Origin: a bacterium
GTDB taxonomy: Bacteria; Electryoneota; RPQS01
DNA: 64,000 bases
Direction: 5' to 3'
Assembly: GCA_016703065.1 (NCBI GenBank)
Contig: JADJCU010000002.1
Location: 186,001 to 250,000 of the forward strand
In this document: positions 44,625 through 54,651 of the stretch, piece after piece
How the letters are laid out: every line of letters starts with the position of its first letter
Position numbering within the stretch: position 1 is the stretch's first letter
Position numbers and translations under genes: made by a program
The notes under the pieces: generated by a model
The model's input: only the letters and a program-made list of their open reading frames with translations
Told to the model about the DNA's origin: nothing
The model's database searches: none

Positions 44625-46233
44625 TTGAAGCGGCTTCCCACAAACGTACGCAAGTCTGATCCCGGCTTTTCTGAGAACGCGCACGCGATGCGGGCGTTGG
44701 TCAGCGAACTGCAATCCAAGCTTGCCGGTCTGCATCCAGCGGCGGGACCGAAGCAGCATGTCGAACGTCATCAAGCGCGCGGCAAGTTGCCTGTACGTGA
44801 ACGACTATCACGACTGTTTGATCCGCAATCGCCGTTTCTTGAGTTAAGTCCGCTGGCGGCGCACGGGATGTACGACGACGAAGCGCCCGGCGCCGGAATG
44901 GTGACGGGGATTGGCGTGGTGCACGGCCGCGAAGTATTGGTGGTGGCGAATGATGCGACCGTCAAAGGTGGAACGTATTTCCCGATGACGATCAAGAAGC
45001 ATTTGCGGGCACAGGAAGTGGCGCTTCAGAATCATTTGCCGTGTGTCTATCTGGTCGACTCGGGCGGAATCTTCCTGCCGGAGCAAGCGGGGACTTTTGC
45101 CGATCGCGAGCACTTTGGTCGCATCTTCTACAATCAGGCGAATCTTAGCGCGAAAAAGATTCCCCAGATCGCGATTGTTATGGGGTCTTGCACGGCAGGC
45201 GGCGCCTACGTTCCGGCGATGTCAGACGAGACCGTGATTGTCAAGGGCACGGGGACGATTTTCATAGGTGGTCCGCCGCTGGTGAAGGCCGCAACAGGTG
45301 TCGAGGTGTCCGCAGAAGATTTGGGCGGCGCGGATGTGCATACACGGATCTCAGGTGTAGCAGACCATTTTGCTGAGAACGACGGACAGGCGCTCGAAAT
45401 TGCGCGTTCGATTATTGAGGCGCTTGGACCTCGTCCCAAATTCGAGTTCGACCGGGAATCTGCAGAAGAGCCGTACTACGATCCGGAAGAGCTGTTAGGC
45501 CTTGTTCCGGTGGATATTCGCAAACCGTTTGACATGAAGGAAGTGATCGCGCGGATTGCGGATGGCTCGAGGTTTCAGGAGTTCAAGGGCCGCTACGGCA
45601 CAACGCTCGTGTGCGGCTTCGCCCGAATTCACGGGTATCTTGTCGGTATCATTGGCAACAATGGCGTGCTTTTCGGCGAGTCGGCAAAGAAGGGCGCTCA
45701 TTTCATCGAGCTGTGCTGTCTGCGCAAGATTCCACTGCTGTTCTTACAGAATATTACGGGCTTCATTGTCGGCAAGGAATATGAGCACGGCGCGATTGCG
45801 TCCGATGGCGCGAAGATGGCACGCAGTGGCGTGTGCCAACGTGCCGAAATTCACCGTCGTCATCGGGTCTTCGGCAGGCGCCGGCAACTACGCCATGTGC
45901 GGCCGGGGCTACAGTCCGCGGCTGCTTTGGATGTGGCCCCATTCGCGCATCAATGTGATGGGCGCACAACAGGCGGCCGATGTACTTGTGCAGGTGAAGC
46001 GCGAGCAGCTTGAGTCGAAGGGGCAGGTGCTGAGCGACTCCGATGCAGAGTTCATTCGCAAACCAGTGCTCGAGCAATACGATCGTGAAGGCAATCCCTA
46101 CTACTCGACCTCCCGACTGTGGGATGACGGGATCCTTGATCCGATCTCGACACGGGATGCTATCGGTTTGGGCATTGCGATGTCGGCCAACGCTCCCGTT
46201 CCGGACTATTCGCCCGGCATCTACCGCATGTAG
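44625..46233 (+). CDS. Methylcrotonyl-CoA carboxylase beta (carboxyltransferase) subunit, with apparent frameshift
   Basis: About 536 aa after correction, matching MCCB length. Family landmarks: RGKLPVRERLSRLFDP, GGTYFPMTIKKHLRAQEVA, YLVDSGGIFLPEQAG, GSCTAGGAYVPAMSDE, FIGGPPLVKAATG, LGGADVHTRISG; after the shift VACANVPKFTVVIGSSAGAG and CGRGYSPRLLWMWP. Two bases appear missing near 45828 (expected KMVxAVACA). It carboxylates 3-methylcrotonyl-CoA with its biotin partner in leucine breakdown. TTG 44625 start. Propionyl-CoA carboxylase is an alternative name, but the MCC pattern fits better. Confidence 0.85.
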
Positions 46234-46236
46234 TTT

Positions 46237-46689
46237 ATGGACGAGGTGACGTTCGAGGAGCGACAGGATTTCTTTTTACGCGGAGTATTGGCTTTCGCGT
46301 CCGGCGCGGCCTTCTTTGTAATACCGCTCTTTACGACGATGCCGCTGCCATTGATTCTTCTGATGTTTGTGCTTGGCGTAGGGATGACCTACTTGATGGC
46401 GTCCTTCATGCAGATGCACACGCGGGTCACGACTACCGAGCTCACGTTCGGTCCGAAAATATGGACAAAGCGATTTCCGCTTACGGCAACGGAAGTTGTC
46501 GGGCCGGTGGACATTCCCCTCGCGGCGGGAATCGGAATTCACGGTCTTCGCGGCAAAGTATATTTCAACATGCGGTTGGGCAAAGGTCTCGCCGTTAGAC
46601 ACAATAATCGAGTTTACGTGATCGGATCTCAACGCATTCCGGAATTCCAGATGGCACTCGAGGCCGCATTGCGCGGGTCAAGAGCATGA
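46237..46689 (+). CDS. Two-helix membrane protein with PH-like tail
   Basis: 150 aa. Two membrane helices (GVLAFASGAAFFVIPLF, PLPLILLMFVLGVGMTYLM) and a soluble tail (TTTELTFGPKIWTKRF, GLRGKVYFNMRLGKGLAV) that looks like a bacterial PH/YdbT-type domain. Function unknown. It sits 3 bp after MCC beta and overlaps the hydratase gene by 4 bp, so it is part of the same transcript. Confidence 0.6.
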   Translation: MDEVTFEERQDFFLRGVLAFASGAAFFVIPLFTTMPLPLILLMFVLGVGMTYLMASFMQMHTRVTTTELTFGPKIWTKRFPLTATEVVGPVDIPLAAGIGIHGLRGKVYFNMRLGKGLAVRHNNRVYVIGSQRIPEFQMALEAALRGSRA

Positions 46690-47468
46690 GCTTTTTGCGC
46701 GTTGAGCGACAGATCGATGTAACGCGGCTCACTCTGGCGCGGGCGGACGTTCGTAACGCGTTCAATTCCGAGATGATCGCGGAGCTAACCGCGACGCTTC
46801 GACAGTTGGCCACCGAGCCGGAATTGCGCGTGCTCGTGCTTGCGGCAGACGGGCAAACCTTCTGTGCGGGCGCGGACGTGAATTGGATGAAGTCTCAGAG
46901 AGACGTTTCGCAAGCTGAAAATCTGCTTGATGCGCAAAGACTATTCGACCTCTTTCGAGCGACCTACGAATTCCCAAAGCCGGTGATAGCGCGGGTGCAA
47001 GGCGGCGCGTTTGGGGGCGGTGCGGGGTTAATTTGCTGTTCAGATATTGTCGTCATGGCTGAAAATGCGCTTACGGCATTCAGCGAAGTGCGGTTGGGCA
47101 TTGTCCCTGCGACGATATCCGCGTTTGTGCTGCGGAAGTTGGGCGAAGGCCGGGCACGCGAATTGGTGCTCACTGGCCGCAGGATTTCGGCTCAGGAGTG
47201 TTTGCGGATCGGCTTAGCCAACGAAATCGTGGCTGACTCCCAACTCGATGACGCTGTAGCGCGTTGGACGAATGAACTATTGCTTTCGTCGCCGACCGCG
47301 CAAGTTGTGACTAAGGAGTTGCTGCGAGCAGTGCCGCGCCTATCGCTCGATGATGCTCGTGAGTTTACGGCGACGCGGATAGCCAAACAGCGCGTGAGCC
47401 AGGAGGGTCAGGAAGGGCTTTCGGCGATGCTCGAGCGGCGCGCTCCGTCATGGAGTCCGGTGAAATGA
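46686..47468 (+). CDS. Enoyl-CoA hydratase family, probably methylglutaconyl-CoA hydratase
   Basis: 260 aa crotonase fold. Oxyanion region ADGQTFCAGADVNWMKS and VIARVQGGAFGGGAGLICCSD, and FSEVRLGIVPATISAFVLRKLG; FCAGADxNWM is typical of LiuC/AUH-like hydratases. It would convert 3-methylglutaconyl-CoA to HMG-CoA, fitting the flanking carboxylase. It overlaps both neighbours by 4 bp. Broad enoyl-CoA hydratase is the fallback. Confidence 0.85.
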   Translation: MSFLRVERQIDVTRLTLARADVRNAFNSEMIAELTATLRQLATEPELRVLVLAADGQTFCAGADVNWMKSQRDVSQAENLLDAQRLFDLFRATYEFPKPVIARVQGGAFGGGAGLICCSDIVVMAENALTAFSEVRLGIVPATISAFVLRKLGEGRARELVLTGRRISAQECLRIGLANEIVADSQLDDAVARWTNELLLSSPTAQVVTKELLRAVPRLSLDDAREFTATRIAKQRVSQEGQEGLSAMLERRAPSWSPVK

Positions 47469-48964
47469 TTCGGTCGCTGCTGGTGGCGAATCGCGGGGAG
47501 ATTGCCGTGCGAGTCATGCGCAGCGCGCGGGCCCTCGGTATTCGAACGATAGCTGTGTACAGCGACGCGGACCGTGACGCGCTGCACGTTGAGATTGCGG
47601 ATGAAGCTGTGCATATCGGCGCATCGCCGGCGCGCGAGAGCTATTTGAATATTGAAAAGGTCATCGCTGCGGCGCGGGAGCACGGCGCCGACGCGATTCA
47701 TCCGGGCTATGGATTCTTATCGGAGAATCCGCGCTTTTCGGAGGCTGTTCAACTGGCGGGACTGATCTTCGTGGGCCCGCCGGCCTCAGCGATGCGCAAA
47801 CTCGGTGACAAGATCTCTTCGCGCGAGCTCGCGACGGCAACCAATGTACCCATCACACCCGGCGCGCTGCTGCCGAATCCTACTCCGGAAGCGACGCTTG
47901 AAGCCGCGAAGAAGATCGGTTTTCCGCTTTTGATCAAAGCTGCGGCAGGCGGCGGCGGCAAGGGGATGCGAGTCGTGCGCGAGGCCGCCGAAATCCCTGA
48001 TTCACTTGCGGCGGCTCAGCGGGAGGCGCAGTACGCGTTTGGCGATGACTCGGTCTATCTCGAAAAGTACATCGACAATCCGCGACATATCGAGTTTCAG
48101 ATTTTTTGCGACGCTCACGGCCATGCTGTTCACTTGGGCGAGCGCGAGTGCTCGATCCAACGTCGCCATCAGAAGATAGTCGAAGAAGCGCCAAGTGTCG
48201 CCCTGGCACCAGATTTACGCCGACGTATGGGCGAGGCCGCGCTGACGATTGTGCGGGCTGCGGGCTATTGTAATGCGGGCACGGTGGAGTTTTTGCTTGG
48301 CGGCGAGAATTTCTATTTTCTCGAAGTAAATGCGCGCCTGCAGGTCGAGCATCCGGTAACTGAGATGATTACCGGCGAAGACCTCGTCGCCTGGCAGCTT
48401 TTGATCGCAGCGGGTGAAAAGCTGCCAAAGCGGCAGGAGGAGATTCAGTTTCGCGGTCATGCGATCGAGTGTCGCGTGTATGCCGAAGACCCCGCGAACG
48501 GTTTTCTGCCCTCAACGGGGACAATACTCAAGCTCGAAGAGCCGCATGCACCGGGCGTGCGCGTGGACTCTGGGATACGCGAGGGTTTCGAAGTTCCGAT
48601 CTACTACGACCCAATTCTCAGCAAAGTGATTTGCTGGTCGGATAACCGCGAGCACGCCATCTACCGCATGCGCGACGCCTTGAAACACTATGTTCTGTTA
48701 GGTGTGCGCACGCCGCTGGGCTATCTGCAAGACGTGATGGCGCATCCGGAGTATTGCGCAGGGCGAATTTCAACACATTTTCTGGGAACGCACTTCGTAG
48801 AGTGGCGAGAGAACGCGCCAACGTGTGAAGCTCTGGCAGCGCTTCTGGCGGCGGCCAACGAGGCGTCGCGCAAGACGGTTACAACGCAAGGAAGCGGAAC
48901 GGCCAAGCGCCCATCTCCATGGGAAACGCTGGGCGATTGGCGGATCGCCGGAGCAGGCACATGA
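47465..48964 (+). CDS. Biotin carboxylase subunit of an acyl-CoA carboxylase
   Basis: 499 aa. ATP-grasp biotin carboxylase: LLVANRGEIAVRVMRSA, IHPGYGFLSENPRFSEA, KAAAGGGGKGMRVV, CSIQRRHQKIVEEAPS, FLEVNARLQVEHPVTEMI, and ECRVYAEDPANGFLPS. It lacks the C-terminal biotin carrier; that is encoded by the next gene. ATP-dependent carboxylation of biotin. ATG 47465 overlaps the hydratase stop (ATGA). Partner of the MCC beta gene upstream. Confidence 0.92.
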   Translation: MIRSLLVANRGEIAVRVMRSARALGIRTIAVYSDADRDALHVEIADEAVHIGASPARESYLNIEKVIAAAREHGADAIHPGYGFLSENPRFSEAVQLAGLIFVGPPASAMRKLGDKISSRELATATNVPITPGALLPNPTPEATLEAAKKIGFPLLIKAAAGGGGKGMRVVREAAEIPDSLAAAQREAQYAFGDDSVYLEKYIDNPRHIEFQIFCDAHGHAVHLGERECSIQRRHQKIVEEAPSVALAPDLRRRMGEAALTIVRAAGYCNAGTVEFLLGGENFYFLEVNARLQVEHPVTEMITGEDLVAWQLLIAAGEKLPKRQEEIQFRGHAIECRVYAEDPANGFLPSTGTILKLEEPHAPGVRVDSGIREGFEVPIYYDPILSKVICWSDNREHAIYRMRDALKHYVLLGVRTPLGYLQDVMAHPEYCAGRISTHFLGTHFVEWRENAPTCEALAALLAAANEASRKTVTTQGSGTAKRPSPWETLGDWRIAGAGT

Positions 48965-49446
48965 ACCGCACGTACCGACTCGCTGACGAGGTAGTCGCCT
49001 CGTCTGTGCTGCACAAGGGCCCTGAAGCGGTAGAAGTCACTTCCGACTGTGCGGTGTCGACGTTGCGGCTCACGCGCAGCGGCCGGCAGCTGATCTTCTC
49101 TGGCGAGCGGCAGCGATATCGGACCATTACGGCGCGAACGAAGGATCGTGTGTTCGTCTGGATGGACGGACGGATTTACGAGCTGCAAGAGCTCGAAGAA
49201 ACGAGCGGCGGTGAAGCTGGAGTAGCGCGGGATGATATTCGGGCGCCGATGCCGGGAACCGTTTTGAAACTCAATGTCAAAGTTGGTGACAGCGTAGCGG
49301 CGGATGAGATTGTGGCGGTACTTGAAGCGATGAAGATGGAACACAACCTGCGCGCTCCTCGGGCAGGCGTCATTGCGTCGGTTTCCGCGCACGTGGGTCA
49401 AACCGTCGTCGCGGATGCGCCGCTTGTGAGCTTAGAACAGGCATGA
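48961..49446 (+). CDS. Biotin carboxyl carrier (BT-BCCP) subunit
   Basis: 161 aa. The N-terminal segment resembles the BT linker of acyl-CoA carboxylase alpha subunits; the C-terminal biotinyl domain has DDIRAPMPGTVLKLNVKVGD and VAVLEAMKMEHNLRAP, with the biotin lysine in EAMKMEH. In most bacteria this region is fused to the carboxylase; here it is a separate protein overlapping it by 4 bp. Confidence 0.9.
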   Translation: MNRTYRLADEVVASSVLHKGPEAVEVTSDCAVSTLRLTRSGRQLIFSGERQRYRTITARTKDRVFVWMDGRIYELQELEETSGGEAGVARDDIRAPMPGTVLKLNVKVGDSVAADEIVAVLEAMKMEHNLRAPRAGVIASVSAHVGQTVVADAPLVSLEQA

Positions 49447-50249
49447 GCGAAATTCTGACACCTCGTTGCGTTTACGTCGGCATTCACGATGTACCTGACG
49501 CGATCCCGCAGCTTGCGGAGCTTGGCCTTGGAGTCGAGGTGATGTTCAACTCGGCCACGGATCTTTGGCCGAAGATAAAGTGGGATGTTCTGCTCGGATT
49601 GAGCGACGATCTGCAAGAGGCGGGTCTGCACGTGGCTTGTCACGGACCATTCAACAATTTGAATATTGCTGCCAAGGACGCTCACATAGCGGAGTATTCC
49701 TATCAGGCGCTGTCTGCAGGAATCGAGGCCGCCCGTGTGTTGGGTTCGCCGTTAATGGTTTTTCACACGGGTTTTCTGCCGCAGTTTCCTCCGGCGGGCC
49801 GGGCCAAGTGGCTCGATACGTTTTGTGTGAAGTTACAAGAGCTGCTCGAAATAGCCGCCGACAATCGAATCGTGTTGGCAATGGAAAATACATACGAAAC
49901 TGACACAACGCTATTCGAGGACATTTTCGGGCGCGTGCAGAATCCGTTCCTTGGGATGTGTTTGGATACGGGACACGCGGCTTGTTTCTCACGCGTTCCG
50001 CCCGCGCAATGGCTGGAGCAGTTTTCAGAGCAGATCGTACATTTGCATTTGAGTGACAATGACGGTCAGGCGGATTTGCACTGGGGCCTCGGTAAAGGAG
50101 TGGTCAATCTGTCGACGTTGATCGGCCCTCTGCTTGGGCGGGGATCGCGGCCGTCGGTGACCTTTGAAGTGGCGCTTGAAGGTGCGCGCGCTTCGAACGA
50201 CTATTTGAATCGTGTGCTTGCAGCAGCACAACCTTCGGAACATGCATAA
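49443..50249 (+). CDS. Sugar phosphate isomerase/epimerase-like TIM barrel (AP endonuclease 2 family)
   Basis: 268 aa. The xylose-isomerase-like TIM barrel shows LHVACHGPFNNLNIAA, LVMAMENTYETDT-type strand (VLAMENTYETDTTLFE), GMCLDTGHAACF and IVHLHLSDNDGQADLHW, giving metal ligands Glu, Asp-His, His and Asp. Substrate unknown; it is not obviously HMG-CoA lyase. ATGA overlap with the carrier gene. Confidence 0.8.
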   Translation: MSEILTPRCVYVGIHDVPDAIPQLAELGLGVEVMFNSATDLWPKIKWDVLLGLSDDLQEAGLHVACHGPFNNLNIAAKDAHIAEYSYQALSAGIEAARVLGSPLMVFHTGFLPQFPPAGRAKWLDTFCVKLQELLEIAADNRIVLAMENTYETDTTLFEDIFGRVQNPFLGMCLDTGHAACFSRVPPAQWLEQFSEQIVHLHLSDNDGQADLHWGLGKGVVNLSTLIGPLLGRGSRPSVTFEVALEGARASNDYLNRVLAAAQPSEHA

Positions 50250-50436
50250 TTCGGATAAAGACACTCCCAAGAAGAAGCCCAATCAGGCTGATATCGACCG
50301 GATCGAGCGCGCGCTGCGCGACGCCGATTTGTCGCCTGAGGAGTATCAGGCGCTGAAAGATGAATTGAAACGCAACCGCAAGCGCAACGAAGGCGCGGGC
50401 GACAATCCACTCGATAACTTGTACGAAGAACCTTAA
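50242..50436 (+). CDS. Small charged hypothetical protein
   Basis: 64 aa, starting at ATG 50242. Highly charged (DTPKKKPNQADIDRIERAL, ALKDELKRNRKRNEG) and likely one helix pair. It overlaps the upstream stop by 8 bp and is 17 bp before the dehydrogenase. No family is recognised; in-frame length and coupling support it as real. Confidence 0.5.
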   Translation: MHNSDKDTPKKKPNQADIDRIERALRDADLSPEEYQALKDELKRNRKRNEGAGDNPLDNLYEEP

Positions 50437-50453
50437 GGAGCCGGACTACTCCG

Positions 50454-51618
50454 ATGAGTCTTGGAGACCGTTTACCGTTAACCGATGAGCAGAAGATGTT
50501 GCGCGACATGGTTCGCGACTTTGCTCAGACGAAGATCAAGCCGATCGCGGCCGAGATAGATGAAACTGAGCGCTTTCCGCAGGAGATCTTTGCGGAGATG
50601 GGCGAACTTGGTATCTTGGGCATCCCGTATCCCGAAGAGTACGGCGGCGCCGGAATGGATTACACTTCATATGCTTTGGCCGTGGAAGAAGTCGCGCGTG
50701 TGCGGTTCGACGGCCTTAGGTCTTGCGGCGCACGTGTCGTTAGGCTGTGGTCCGATCTACCTGTTCGGAACAGAAGAGCAGAAGAAGAAGTACCTTCCTG
50801 ACCTTTGCGCTGGTAAGCACATGGGTGGATTTGGTCTCACCGAGCCGCAGGCCGGCAGTGACGCGGGCGCCACGCAGACGACCGCAGTCGACAAGGGCGA
50901 CCACTTCTTGTTGAACGGCACAAAGGTCTATTGCACGAACGGGTCGTACGCGAAGACGTACGTCGTGAGCGCAGTCGCCGAAAAGGGCAAGGGCACTCGT
51001 GGGATCAGCTGCTTCATTGTCGAGCGCGATTGGGACGGTTTTGCCGTCGGGAAAAAGGAGCGCAAGCTTGGCGTACGCGGGTCGGACACCGTCGTGCTCC
51101 ATTTCCATGACGTGAAGATTCCGAAAGAGAACTTGCTCGGCAAGCCGGGTGAAGGTTTCAAGCAGATGCTGATCACGCTGGACGGCGGTCGCATCTCGAT
51201 TGGTTCGATGTCGCTTGGTCTGGCCGAGGGTGCGTACCTGGAGACGCTGAAGTATGTCACTGGCCGCAAGGCGTTTGATCAGCGGATCGCCGATTTTCAG
51301 GCGACGCAATTCAAACTGGCGGACATGCTTGTCAGTATTGAAGCGGCGCGGCATTTGATTTTTGATGCGGCACGCAAGAAGGACGATGGCGAGGAATTCT
51401 CGCGCGAGGCTGCGATGGCCAAGCTCTATGCGAGTGAGATGGCGGCTCGCGTCACGTCCCAGGCGATTCAATTGCACGGTGGTTATGGCTACATCCGGGA
51501 GTATCCGGTGGAGCGCATGTTCCGCGACAATAAGCTGACCGAGATCGGCGAAGGCACGTCTGAGATTCAGCGACTCGTTATCGGGCGCTCGATTCTGAAG
51601 GAATGGGAATCGGCCTGA
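50454..51618 (+). CDS. Acyl-CoA dehydrogenase (short/branched chain), with apparent frameshift
   Basis: About 388 aa after correction. PLTDEQKMLRDMVRDF, then after a two-base gap at about 50699 (TG repeat) GSTALGLAAHVSLGCGPIY, FGLTEPQAGSDAGATQT, GTRGISCFIVERD, RKLGVRGSDTV, and EIGEGTSEIQRLVIG. The catalytic Glu is in the GEGTSEIQ position as in SCAD, not the isovaleryl-CoA type. It oxidises a fatty- or branched-acyl-CoA, donating electrons to ETF. Confidence 0.85.
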
Positions 51619-51643
51619 GCGAGTCTATTGCGGCGGAGCACTG

Positions 51644-52498
51644 ATGCAGATTGATTTGGGCACGCTGCGTCTCGATTTGCTCGATGACGGGCTCTTTGAA
51701 CTCCGGCCTGAGACGTTCGTCAAAGTGACGAAGAGTTGGAATACCGAACTGCTGAGCAAGGGGCGGCACCACCCACGCATCAAGGTCGGGTTCAATAGCC
51801 TTCTGATTCGAGGTGAAGGGAAGACCGTTCTGATTGATCCCGGCACCGGTGACAAGGAGCGGATGGCCGAGCGGCGAGAATACAATCTCGACTGGCCGCG
51901 CAAGGTGCTGCCGCAGTTGCGACAGCTTGGTGTGCGCCGGGAAGATGTGGACATGATTGTCTTAACTCACCTTCATTGGGACCACGCAGGCGCTTGCACG
52001 ACCGTGGGGTATGCCGGGCAGATTGAGCCGACTTTTCCACGCGCACGGGTTGTCATTCAGCGCCGCGAACTGGATGGAGCGCGGCAGGCGCTGGCAGAAG
52101 GTGACGATGGTTACTGTGCCGACGACTTTGAACCGCTTGCCGCCGCCGGGAAGTTCGAGTTGCTTGAGCGGGACGACGAACAGCTCTTCCCATGGCTCAG
52201 CTGTCATTGGAGCGGAGGTCACTCGCCTGGACATCAGATTGTCCGCGTCGGTTATCCGGAAACGGTTCGTGTCAGTTATTTGAGCGATGTTCTACCTACA
52301 ACCGGGCAACTCGCGCTCGACAGCGGCATGTCGTATGACCAGAATCCAGGCGAATTGCGATGCGCCAAGGAGAAGTTCATGAAAATTGCCGCACGTGACC
52401 AAGATTTGGTCATTTTGGTTCACGCGCCGCGCAATCGCACCGGTTTCTTGTCGGAAATAGAGTCCGGCGAATTCAAGTTTGCATATACAAATTCCTAA
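51644..52498 (+). CDS. MBL-fold metallo-hydrolase
   Basis: 284 aa. Zinc site LTHLHWDHAGACT (HxHxDH), ATG 51644, downstream histidine in CHWSGGHSPGHQIV and Asp in SDVLPTTGQ; this arrangement resembles lactonase/glyoxalase-II-like MBL enzymes. The substrate in an acyl-CoA operon might be an acyl thioester or lactone, but this is a guess. Confidence 0.85.
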   Translation: MQIDLGTLRLDLLDDGLFELRPETFVKVTKSWNTELLSKGRHHPRIKVGFNSLLIRGEGKTVLIDPGTGDKERMAERREYNLDWPRKVLPQLRQLGVRREDVDMIVLTHLHWDHAGACTTVGYAGQIEPTFPRARVVIQRRELDGARQALAEGDDGYCADDFEPLAAAGKFELLERDDEQLFPWLSCHWSGGHSPGHQIVRVGYPETVRVSYLSDVLPTTGQLALDSGMSYDQNPGELRCAKEKFMKIAARDQDLVILVHAPRNRTGFLSEIESGEFKFAYTNS

Positions 52499-52555
52499 CC
52501 GCGTAGCGACCGGTAGTCGCCGGGCGCTACACTCACAACAGTCAGACAAACGATC

Positions 52556-53737
52556 ATGAATCCGAATACTCCGGTCATCACCAGCGGCGCGCGTACCGCG
52601 ATTGCGGCCTTTATGGGTTCGTTCGCGGCTGTTCCGGCGCCAGCGCTTGCAGCTCACGTATTGAAGGCGAATTTAGAGCGGTCGCATGTTGCGCCCGACG
52701 AAGTCGATGAAGTGATCCTTGGTCAAGTTCTCCAGGCGGGCGTTGGCCAGGCCCCGGCACGGCAGGCCGCGCTGTTTGCGGGAATTCCCAATACGTCGTC
52801 GGCTTGGACGCTGAACAAAGTCTGTTCCTCCGGTCTGCGGGCGGTGATGTCTGCGGCGCAGGCGATCTCGTTGGGCGAAGCCAAGATCATGATCGCCGGC
52901 GGAATGGAGAATATGTCGCTCGCGCCATACCTGCTCGACCGGGCGCGCTCGGGCTACAGGCTTGGGCATGGCTCGCTGAGCGACGAGATGATCCTCGACG
53001 GTCTGTGGGATCCGCACAAGAACATCCATATGGGATCGTGTGCGGAAATGTGCGCGCGGGAACACAAGATTTCACGCGAGGAACAGGACGAGTTTGCCGC
53101 AGAATCGTATCGCCGCGCCATCGCCGCGCAGAAAGACGGCAAGTTCAAGCAGGAGATCATACCGGTTGTGATTAAAGGCCGTAAGGGCGAGGTATCGGTC
53201 GATGTGGACGAGGAGCCGGGCGGCGTGAACTTTGAAAAGATGCCGCAGCTCAAGCCGGCGTTTGACAAGGAAGGCACGATCACTGCGGCGAATGCGTCGA
53301 AGATCAATGACGGCGCGTCTGCGGTGATGGTCATGTCGTACGAAGAGGCTCAGCGTCGAGGCGCGAAGCCGCTCGCGCGCATTGTTGGTTACACGACGCA
53401 TAGTCAGGCCCCCGAGTGGTTCGCTACGGCACCGGCTCCGGCCGTGCAGAAACTGCTGCGCCGTATTGACTGGAAAGTATCCGACGTTGATCTGTTTGAA
53501 CTCAACGAGGCCTTTGCTGTGGTTGGTCTTTACAATGCGAAAGAACTTGGCGCTCCGGCGGATCGCGTGAATGTCTGGGGCGGCGCGGTGGCGCTCGGTC
53601 ATCCGATTGGATCGTCCGGTTGCCGTATTCTGGTCACGCTGGTTCATGCGCTGCGCGATCGCGGCGGCAAGCGAGGCATCGTCGGAATCTGCAACGGCGG
53701 CGGCGAAGCCACCGCTATGGCTGTCGAATTGCTCTAA
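52556..53737 (+). CDS. Acetyl-CoA C-acetyltransferase (thiolase)
   Basis: 393 aa. Catalytic Cys in NKVCSSGLRAVMSAAQ, base/His in NEAFAVVGLYN and GGAVALGHPIGSSGCR, second Cys in GICNGGGEATAMAVELL. It interconverts acetoacetyl-CoA and two acetyl-CoA. Located between the dehydrogenase and 3-hydroxybutyryl-CoA dehydrogenase genes, so it may work in either degradation or butyrate/PHB-type synthesis. Confidence 0.93.
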   Translation: MNPNTPVITSGARTAIAAFMGSFAAVPAPALAAHVLKANLERSHVAPDEVDEVILGQVLQAGVGQAPARQAALFAGIPNTSSAWTLNKVCSSGLRAVMSAAQAISLGEAKIMIAGGMENMSLAPYLLDRARSGYRLGHGSLSDEMILDGLWDPHKNIHMGSCAEMCAREHKISREEQDEFAAESYRRAIAAQKDGKFKQEIIPVVIKGRKGEVSVDVDEEPGGVNFEKMPQLKPAFDKEGTITAANASKINDGASAVMVMSYEEAQRRGAKPLARIVGYTTHSQAPEWFATAPAPAVQKLLRRIDWKVSDVDLFELNEAFAVVGLYNAKELGAPADRVNVWGGAVALGHPIGSSGCRILVTLVHALRDRGGKRGIVGICNGGGEATAMAVELL

Positions 53738-53788
53738 ATTAATCTTGGGCCCTGCCAGCGCGGCCGGGTCTACAAGCCTATTCTATCC

Positions 53789-54642
53789 ATGACTATCAAA
53801 ACAGTGGCCGTTATCGGCGGCGGTACGATGGGCAACGGTATTGCCCACGTAAGTGCTCAGAAGGGTTGTGAAGTATATCTGATCGAAATGACGCAGGCGG
53901 TGCTTGATCGGGCGCTCGGGACGATTGACAAAAACCTCGCGCGGCAAGTCAGCAAGGGCGGTCTCTCCGAAGAGGAGAAGGCTTCGACGCTGGGCAGAAT
54001 CCACGGCACGCTGAAACTTGAAGACGCGGGCACCGCGGACCTGATCGTCGAAGCGATTGTTGAGAGCGAAGCGGCGAAGAAGGACCTGTTCACGAAACTG
54101 AATTCAATCGTGAAGCTCGAGGTGATTTTATCGTCAAACACGTCGACGATTTCGATCACGCAGATTGCCGCGGCGACGAAGAATCCCGGTAGATTCATCG
54201 GCATGCACTTCATGAATCCGGTGCCGATGATGCAGTTGGTCGAGGTGATTCGCGGTCTGGCTACGGATGACGACACGCACAAGGCAGTGGTTGATTTTTC
54301 GATTGCTTTGGGCAAGACGCCGATCACGGTGAATGATTTTCCGGGTTTCGTCTCAAATCGTATTCTGATGCCGATGATCAACGAAGCGGTTTACTGCCTG
54401 ATGGAAGGTGTCGGGGAAGCAGACGCACTGACGGCGTGATGAAGCTCGGTATGAACCACCCGATGGGTCCGCTGGCGCTGGCGGATTTGATTGGCCTTGA
54501 TGTGTGCCTTGCGATCATGGAAGTGCTGCATCGCGATTTGGGCGATTCCAAGTATCGCCCCTGCCCGCTGTTGAAGAAGTATGTGGCCGCGGGTTTTCTG
54601 GGCCGCAAGTCAGGACGCGGCTTTTACAACTACGCTAAATAA
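53789..54642 (+). CDS. 3-hydroxybutyryl-CoA dehydrogenase, with apparent frameshift
   Basis: About 284 aa. NAD-binding VAVIGGGTMGNGIAHVSAQ, catalytic His in IGMHFMNPVPMMQLVEVI, and DFPGFVSNRILMPMINEA; one G near 54436 appears lost, after which VMKLGMNHPMGPLALADL and GFLGRKSGRGFYNYAK complete the C-terminal domain. It oxidises 3-hydroxybutyryl-CoA to acetoacetyl-CoA, fitting the thiolase upstream. Confidence 0.9.
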
Positions 54643-54651
54643 GGAACGACG

